Positions 60,709-64,000 of a stretch of 64,000 nucleotides of DNA are shown here, piece after piece. Where the stretch lies: contig NZ_JAHQCS010000178.1 of the NCBI RefSeq assembly GCF_019042215.1, positions 1 through 64,000 of the forward strand. The letters run 5' to 3'. Each line of letters opens with the position of its first letter. Within the stretch, counting starts at the first letter, position 1. Below the pieces are notes generated by a model. That model saw nothing but the letters and a program-made list of their open reading frames with translations. It was not told the origin of the DNA and searched no databases. The position numbers and the translations under genes were made by a program. Origin of the DNA: Evansella tamaricis (GTDB lineage: Bacteria > Bacillota > Bacilli > Bacillales > Salisediminibacteriaceae).

Positions 60709-61839
60709 TTACGTTAATCTCTCTCTCATTTTTAGCCAATCTATCCATCTCTCTAATCGTTTGGAGGCCGTTTCGCTCGTTTTTTTTTCGGTCACGTTTA
60801 AAACTTGCCGAAGTTCCTCAAGATACATTAGTGACACCTCTTTTAATCGTACTGTATTTCCTTCATAATAAGCCCGAACTACCGGCGGAGGCAGTCTATA
60901 ATCTGGCAAATCCGGTTCTAAGAGGAGAAATTCTACCCATTGAAAAAAAATTTCGTTTTCGCTTCCAATCAAATCATACCACGACGGTAAACTGCGGTAT
61001 TCAAATCCATTATAAGGATTTAGCCTAGCTGCACCAAGCATCCCATACATTTCCCTGCGCTCTATCTCCTTTGTAAAACAAAAGGCACTTAAGGGTAAAG
61101 TTAACAATGCATCTAGTTGGGATATCCTTCGAAATGTTGCATGCTGATGAGAGACATGGAAGTGGCCGCCGATAAAAAATCGACCAACAGGATTACTTTC
61201 TGACACGACCTGTAGCTGATTTTCGCTGGACTTTGTTTCTAATTGATGTTTTAAGCGTTGAAGTTCGTGGAGAAGCTCCTCCCCTGTTGCCTTTGGTACT
61301 GCCCTCAATTCAATAATTGGCTGATAAAATGCAGTCCCTTTACGGAGGAGCGCACGATCAGCTCCTATTTTCTTTTTTTCCCCATCTTTTGACATGGGGA
61401 TTGCAACGAATTTCTGTTTGGTTTTGTTCCAGATCATTACCTCAAGATCTGCCCCAAGGAGGGAAGTGGAATTCGGTTCCTTCTCTGGATAGGTAGTTGC
61501 AGTTATGTCCCGTTGTTTCATATCCCTTACAGAGATGACACCAATTTCCTTCCCAATTCTCTGAACATGAACAGAATATGTACGGATATGACAGTAATAC
61601 GCAGTCATGATCGCTGTGTCCAACATCTCCTGGCCTAAATAATACTGGTTGATCTTGGAGATAGATAATGGAGAAAAGGTTGTCCGATTGACGTGAGTAT
61701 AGTTTCTATCCGCACCTGTTGCCTCTTTTATAGCAATCTTATGTGGGTAAAATTCTGAGCCTTCCACTATTAATTGTGTGGCGTTTTCAAGTACTTGCAT
61801 TGATTTGATACCATGTAGTTCATATGATTTTCTGACCAT
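60709..61839 (-). CDS. Putative amidoligase (COOH-NH2 ligase, GS-like fold)
   Basis: 376 aa. Motifs match the phage-type carboxylate-amine ligase group: LLGADLEVM (normally GADPEF), IGADRALL, ELRAVP, GGHFHVSHQH, MYGMLGAARLNPYNGFEYRSLP. The fold belongs to the glutamine synthetase/gamma-glutamylcysteine ligase group and joins an amine to a carboxylate. It lies directly behind cotE, so spore coat modification is a reasonable guess. The start at 61839 follows AGGTGG; the longer frame overlaps the cotE terminator. Confidence 0.75.
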   Translation of the reverse strand: MVRKSYELHGIKSMQVLENATQLIVEGSEFYPHKIAIKEATGADRNYTHVNRTTFSPLSISKINQYYLGQEMLDTAIMTAYYCHIRTYSVHVQRIGKEIGVISVRDMKQRDITATTYPEKEPNSTSLLGADLEVMIWNKTKQKFVAIPMSKDGEKKKIGADRALLRKGTAFYQPIIELRAVPKATGEELLHELQRLKHQLETKSSENQLQVVSESNPVGRFFIGGHFHVSHQHATFRRISQLDALLTLPLSAFCFTKEIERREMYGMLGAARLNPYNGFEYRSLPSWYDLIGSENEIFFQWVEFLLLEPDLPDYRLPPPVVRAYYEGNTVRLKEVSLMYLEELRQVLNVTEKKTSETASKRLERWIDWLKMRERLT

Positions 61840-61886
61840 TATTAACCACCTTTTAAGATTGTTTTCCAGTGCATTGAATAAGTGCA

Positions 61887-61931
61887 TGTAAAAAGAAAAT
61901 AAGGAAGAAGACGGGGCTCCTTCCTTAGTCA
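61887..61931 (-). terminator. Terminator after cotE
   Basis: AAGGAAG/CTTCCTT stem followed by ATTTTCTTTTT on the minus strand, just past the cotE stop. Confidence 0.75.
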
Positions 61932-61932
61932 A

Positions 61933-62505
61933 CTATTCTTCTAAATCACCCATGAGGAAGTTTGGATCTAAGTCTTCGAAGTCTTCATCTTCCACATCAT
62001 AATCCCATACTTTATCGTCCCAGTCATCTGCGCATCCATCTGGATTTACATAAACACAGACTTTCGTTTCACCGATCACTTCCACTAGGAACTCCCGTTC
62101 TACTTGCACATTCACATCAGTTCCATTAGCAGCAATGGTTGCTTCTAACGTATTTGGCTGCTGTACAGCACGGGCAATTACCTCTAATTGATCGGAAAGG
62201 ACATTTTTGTCCTGCATGGCGAGTGGTACCACATCTGTGTAGGTAACCGTCTCCGTTGCAACATCCGTTTTCGTATTGTTGCTGTAGGAATACCATATAT
62301 TTATATCGTATTTCCCACGGACCTCAATGGCATCTCCTTTTTTCGTTGCTTGATATTTGTGATTAATAATCCAACAACCTAAAATACTTGTTGGTTTTTC
62401 TCCCGGAGTAATGGCGTGACTTGCCTGAGAAAACTTTCTTCCCTTTCCACATACGGCTTTCGTAATAATCTCTCTGTAGTTAAGCTCTCTGTCTGCTGGT
62501 GACAT
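61933..62505 (-). CDS. cotE: Spore outer coat morphogenetic protein CotE
   Basis: 190 aa. [20 protein letters not shown] and [20 protein letters not shown] are typical of CotE, and the C-terminus is very acidic ([20 protein letters not shown]). CotE builds the ring on which the outer coat assembles. GGAGGG precedes the ATG. The order ricA-cotE-...-mutS is as in B. subtilis. Confidence 0.96.
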   Translation of the reverse strand: MSPADRELNYREIITKAVCGKGRKFSQASHAITPGEKPTSILGCWIINHKYQATKKGDAIEVRGKYDINIWYSYSNNTKTDVATETVTYTDVVPLAMQDKNVLSDQLEVIARAVQQPNTLEATIAANGTDVNVQVEREFLVEVIGETKVCVYVNPDGCADDWDDKVWDYDVEDEDFEDLDPNFLMGDLEE

Positions 62506-62836
62506 GCTTTTCCCTCCTCAAACGATTGATTGATGCGCAGCAAACGAAAATCCTAGAAATAAGACGGTTTCACTTGCATCCTATGCAAGACAAATGACCA
62601 TTGTGATAATAAAAATATGTTTGACTACTGCAATCTATGATGTTAAGTAAGAAATAGTTCCTAAAGGGGGAATCTCCCGCCAAATTCTTTGGAGAAAAAC
62701 GATTTTTCTCCCATTTCCTCTCCATTCTCCATAGCTCAATTATTTATATGTTAGAAATACACTATTGATGATATAGAAATGGAAAAAAGATGATTTAGTT
62801 TTCTAATAGGAGTGTCCACTGCGTAAAAACGATAGT
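62506..62836. other. Non-coding region upstream of cotE
   Basis: No gene seen. The cotE promoter should lie here; no sporulation sigma-factor match was certain. A perfect 9-bp hairpin GGAGAAAAA/TTTTTCTCC lies at 62692-62712. Confidence 0.5.
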
Positions 62837-63024
62837 AGGACGTCCTGTCCGTTCATCGGGCAAAACGCCACGTCCTGTGGCATGCCCGATATTAGGACGT
62901 CCTGTCCGTTCATCGGGCAAAACGCCACGTCCTGTGGCATACCCGATATTAGGACGTCCTGTCCGTTCATCGGGCAAAACGCCACGTCCTGTGGCATGCC
63001 CGATATTAGGACGTCCTGTCCGTT
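62837..63024. repeat. 57-bp tandem repeat, 3.3 copies
   Basis: Units start at 62837, 62894, 62951 and 63008 (the last is partial) and are nearly identical. Each contains the palindrome AGGACGTCCT and a nested hairpin ATCGGGC/GCCCGAT around GCCAC/GTGGC. 57 is 19 codons, so frames stay open by chance on both strands; the encoded repeats look spurious. Confidence 0.9.
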
Positions 63025-63138
63025 GAGGCAACTCGAAGCTACCTCGTGAAGTAAATGCTCGTTGGACAACGAATTCGGGGAAGTAGCTAGAAGTCCGCTC
63101 TTTGACTTCAGTTGTCACTTCCGAAGTGCCCCGTAGTG

Positions 63139-63321
63139 TTTAAGAAGCAACTGAAAAAGTTTAAAACCACTTTTTCAGTTCCTTATATTTGTATGGCAAT
63201 GGCTAAGCTCGCCTGATGGGAGAAAACCGCTCCTATCAAGCTTTTTAAAGATTGCGACGGCTGCGCTCATTGCTTTGGGACTGAAAAAGTGGGAAAGCAC
63301 CACTTTTTCAGTTCCCATGCG
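63139..63321. mobile_element. MITE/REPIN-like insertion, copy A
   Basis: About 183 bp with terminal hairpins AACTGAAAAAGT/ACTTTTTCAGTT at one end and GGGACTGAAAAAGTG/CACTTTTTCAGTTCCC at the other. It interrupts the dispersed repeat. It encodes nothing and must be moved, if at all, by a protein supplied elsewhere. Confidence 0.65.
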
Positions 63322-63450
63322 AGTAGGCGCTGGAGCTAGACAACAAGAAAAGCGTAAGCGCCTAAGATCACGAGCGTAGGGCAGTGGAGGAATGACTACT
63401 AGAAGTCCGCTCTTTGACTTCAGTTGTCACTTCCGAAGTGCCCCGTAGCG

Positions 63451-63640
63451 TTTAAGAAGCAACTGAAAAAGTTTAAAACCACTTTTTCAGTTCCATTTAT
63501 TTATATGGCAATGGCTCCGCTCGTCGCTCGCCTGATAGGAGAAAACCGCTCCTATCAAGCTTTTTAATGATTGCGACGGCTGCGCTCATTGCTTTGGGAC
63601 TGAAAAAGTGGGAAAGCACCACTTTTTCAGTTCCCATGCG
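63451..63640. mobile_element. MITE/REPIN-like insertion, copy B
   Basis: About 190 bp, nearly the same as copy A. It is flanked by GCG on the left (CCCCGTAGCG) and GCG on the right (CCATGCG), while the empty copy 2 has one GCG, fitting a 3-bp target duplication. Confidence 0.65.
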
Positions 63641-63697
63641 AGTAGACGCTGGAGCTAGACAATGCCCCAAGGTGCAAAAACTTATACTTACCTATTA

Positions 63698-63735
63698 AAA
63701 AAAGGCCTCCAATTTAAATTGGAGAACCTTCCATT
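63698..63735 (-). terminator. Terminator after ricA
   Basis: CTCCAATTT/AAATTGGAG stem followed on the minus strand by CCTTTTTTT, just past the ricA stop. Confidence 0.85.
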
Positions 63736-63748
63736 TTATTCATATCAA

Positions 63749-64000
63749 TTAGTGACAATCCCCTGAGTGAAAAGGACTTTTGGTTGTCGTCCCTTTTAAC
63801 AGATCTCCTCCAGCAGATTTAATGATTTCGTCTGTCACCGTGTTTGAGATGGTTGTACTTACTAATTGAAGTAATTGGTTCACATCTATTTGAGTTTGTT
63901 TAAATTCCCGAACAAGTGGGATTTGATCTAACTCATCTTGAAGTTCATCAATTTTATCCTCAACAGCCTTTAGTCCTTCTGTTTTCTGATAATGCTGCAA
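63749..64000 (-). CDS. ricA: RicA (YmcA), C-terminal part
   Basis: The last 83 or so residues of a YmcA/RicA-like protein: KAVEDKIDELQDELDQIPLV, DVNQLLQLVSTTISNTV, IKSAGGDLLKG, and a C-terminal Cys in HSGDCH. RicA works with RicF and RicT in RNA processing, competence and biofilm formation in B. subtilis. The N-terminus lies outside the window. The gene order ricA-cotE supports the call. Confidence 0.85.
   Translation of the reverse strand: MQHYQKTEGLKAVEDKIDELQDELDQIPLVREFKQTQIDVNQLLQLVSTTISNTVTDEIIKSAGGDLLKGTTTKSPFHSGDCH

Larger units (their letters stand above)
63085..63690. repeat. Dispersed repeat, copy 3, duplicated and interrupted
   Basis: Two copies of the GAAGTCCGCTCTTTGACTTC ... 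GTGCCCCGTAG block occur at 63090 and 63401. Each is split before AGTAGRCGCTGGAGCT by an insertion. The tail ACAATGCCCCAAGGTGCAAA closes the array. Together with copy 2 this shows the ancestral uninterrupted form. Confidence 0.8.

Noticed and set aside
62837-63024. CRISPR array
   Set aside because: Units are 57 bp and identical throughout, with no variable spacers and no cas genes.
62795-63118. Open reading frames on the minus strand through the 57-bp repeats (107 and 88 codons)
   Set aside because: Both frames exist only because the repeat length is a multiple of three; there is no ribosome-binding site and the sequence is explained by hairpin repeats.

Overview
The window is chromosomal DNA of a low-GC, endospore-forming Firmicute of the family Bacillaceae. 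The host genes follow the Bacillus subtilis order: yneF-sirA-tkt-ynzC-yneB-yneA/lexA on the left and glnA-ynbB-hflX-spoVK, then hfq-miaA-(methyltransferase)-mutL-mutS-(amidoligase)-cotE-ricA on the right. Sporulation genes (sirA with a Spo0A box, spoVK, cotE) support a spore former. The species cannot be named from the sequence. The style of the intergenic repeats would fit an Oceanobacillus/Virgibacillus-like relative, but that is only an impression.

Layout. 1-5.2 kb: a dispersed repeat, the copper pair copZ/csoR, a START-like protein and a heterodimeric ABC exporter. 5.2-10.5 kb: yneF, sirA, tkt, ynzC, and the SOS region yneB-yneA/lexA with three SOS boxes. 10.59-47.35 kb: an integrated element of about 36.7 kb, inserted in the 3' end of glnA and bounded by 65-bp attL/attR copies that both encode the last 18 residues of glutamine synthetase. 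47.3-64 kb: glnA with two GlnR/TnrA boxes but no glnR beside it, then the hflX/spoVK/hfq/mutSL/cotE block. This last part also holds a tyrosine recombinase-like gene that has lost its catalytic residues, a GS-fold amidoligase next to cotE, and 1.2 kb of nested repeats before ricA.

The integrated element is a chimera. From its right end it carries integrase and repressor (+ strand) and a DUF771 protein. Next comes a region of small unknown genes, many with their own terminators, including a candidate replication protein and a sigma-factor-like protein. A complete head and tail-tube module follows (terS, recombinase, terL, portal, minor capsid protein, scaffold, capsid, connectors, two tail-tube paralogues, tail chaperones with a -1 frameshift, tape measure, Dit). 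After Dit, where baseplate, fibre and lysis genes would be expected, there is instead a + strand cargo block. Beyond it lies a plasmid-like module: actin-like ParM, a ribbon-helix-helix partner, an FtsK-like ATPase, a replication-relaxation protein and a CopG-like repressor beside a hairpin RNA with a UUGGCG loop. I see no recognisable DNA-replication, holin, endolysin or receptor-binding gene. It is either a phage-plasmid hybrid, a satellite that borrows functions, or a decayed prophage.

The strongest candidates for something new are: (1) a PemK/MazF-like gene followed by a multi-hairpin RNA and a terminator (35.8-36.8 kb); (2) a 63-bp polypyrimidine mirror repeat with six C-runs in symmetric spacing (14.56-14.62 kb); (3) the chimeric element itself and its glnA attachment site; (4) a 26-codon peptide gene whose ribosome-binding site sits in a perfect hairpin (38.9 kb). 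All calls come from reading the sequence; no database search was run.
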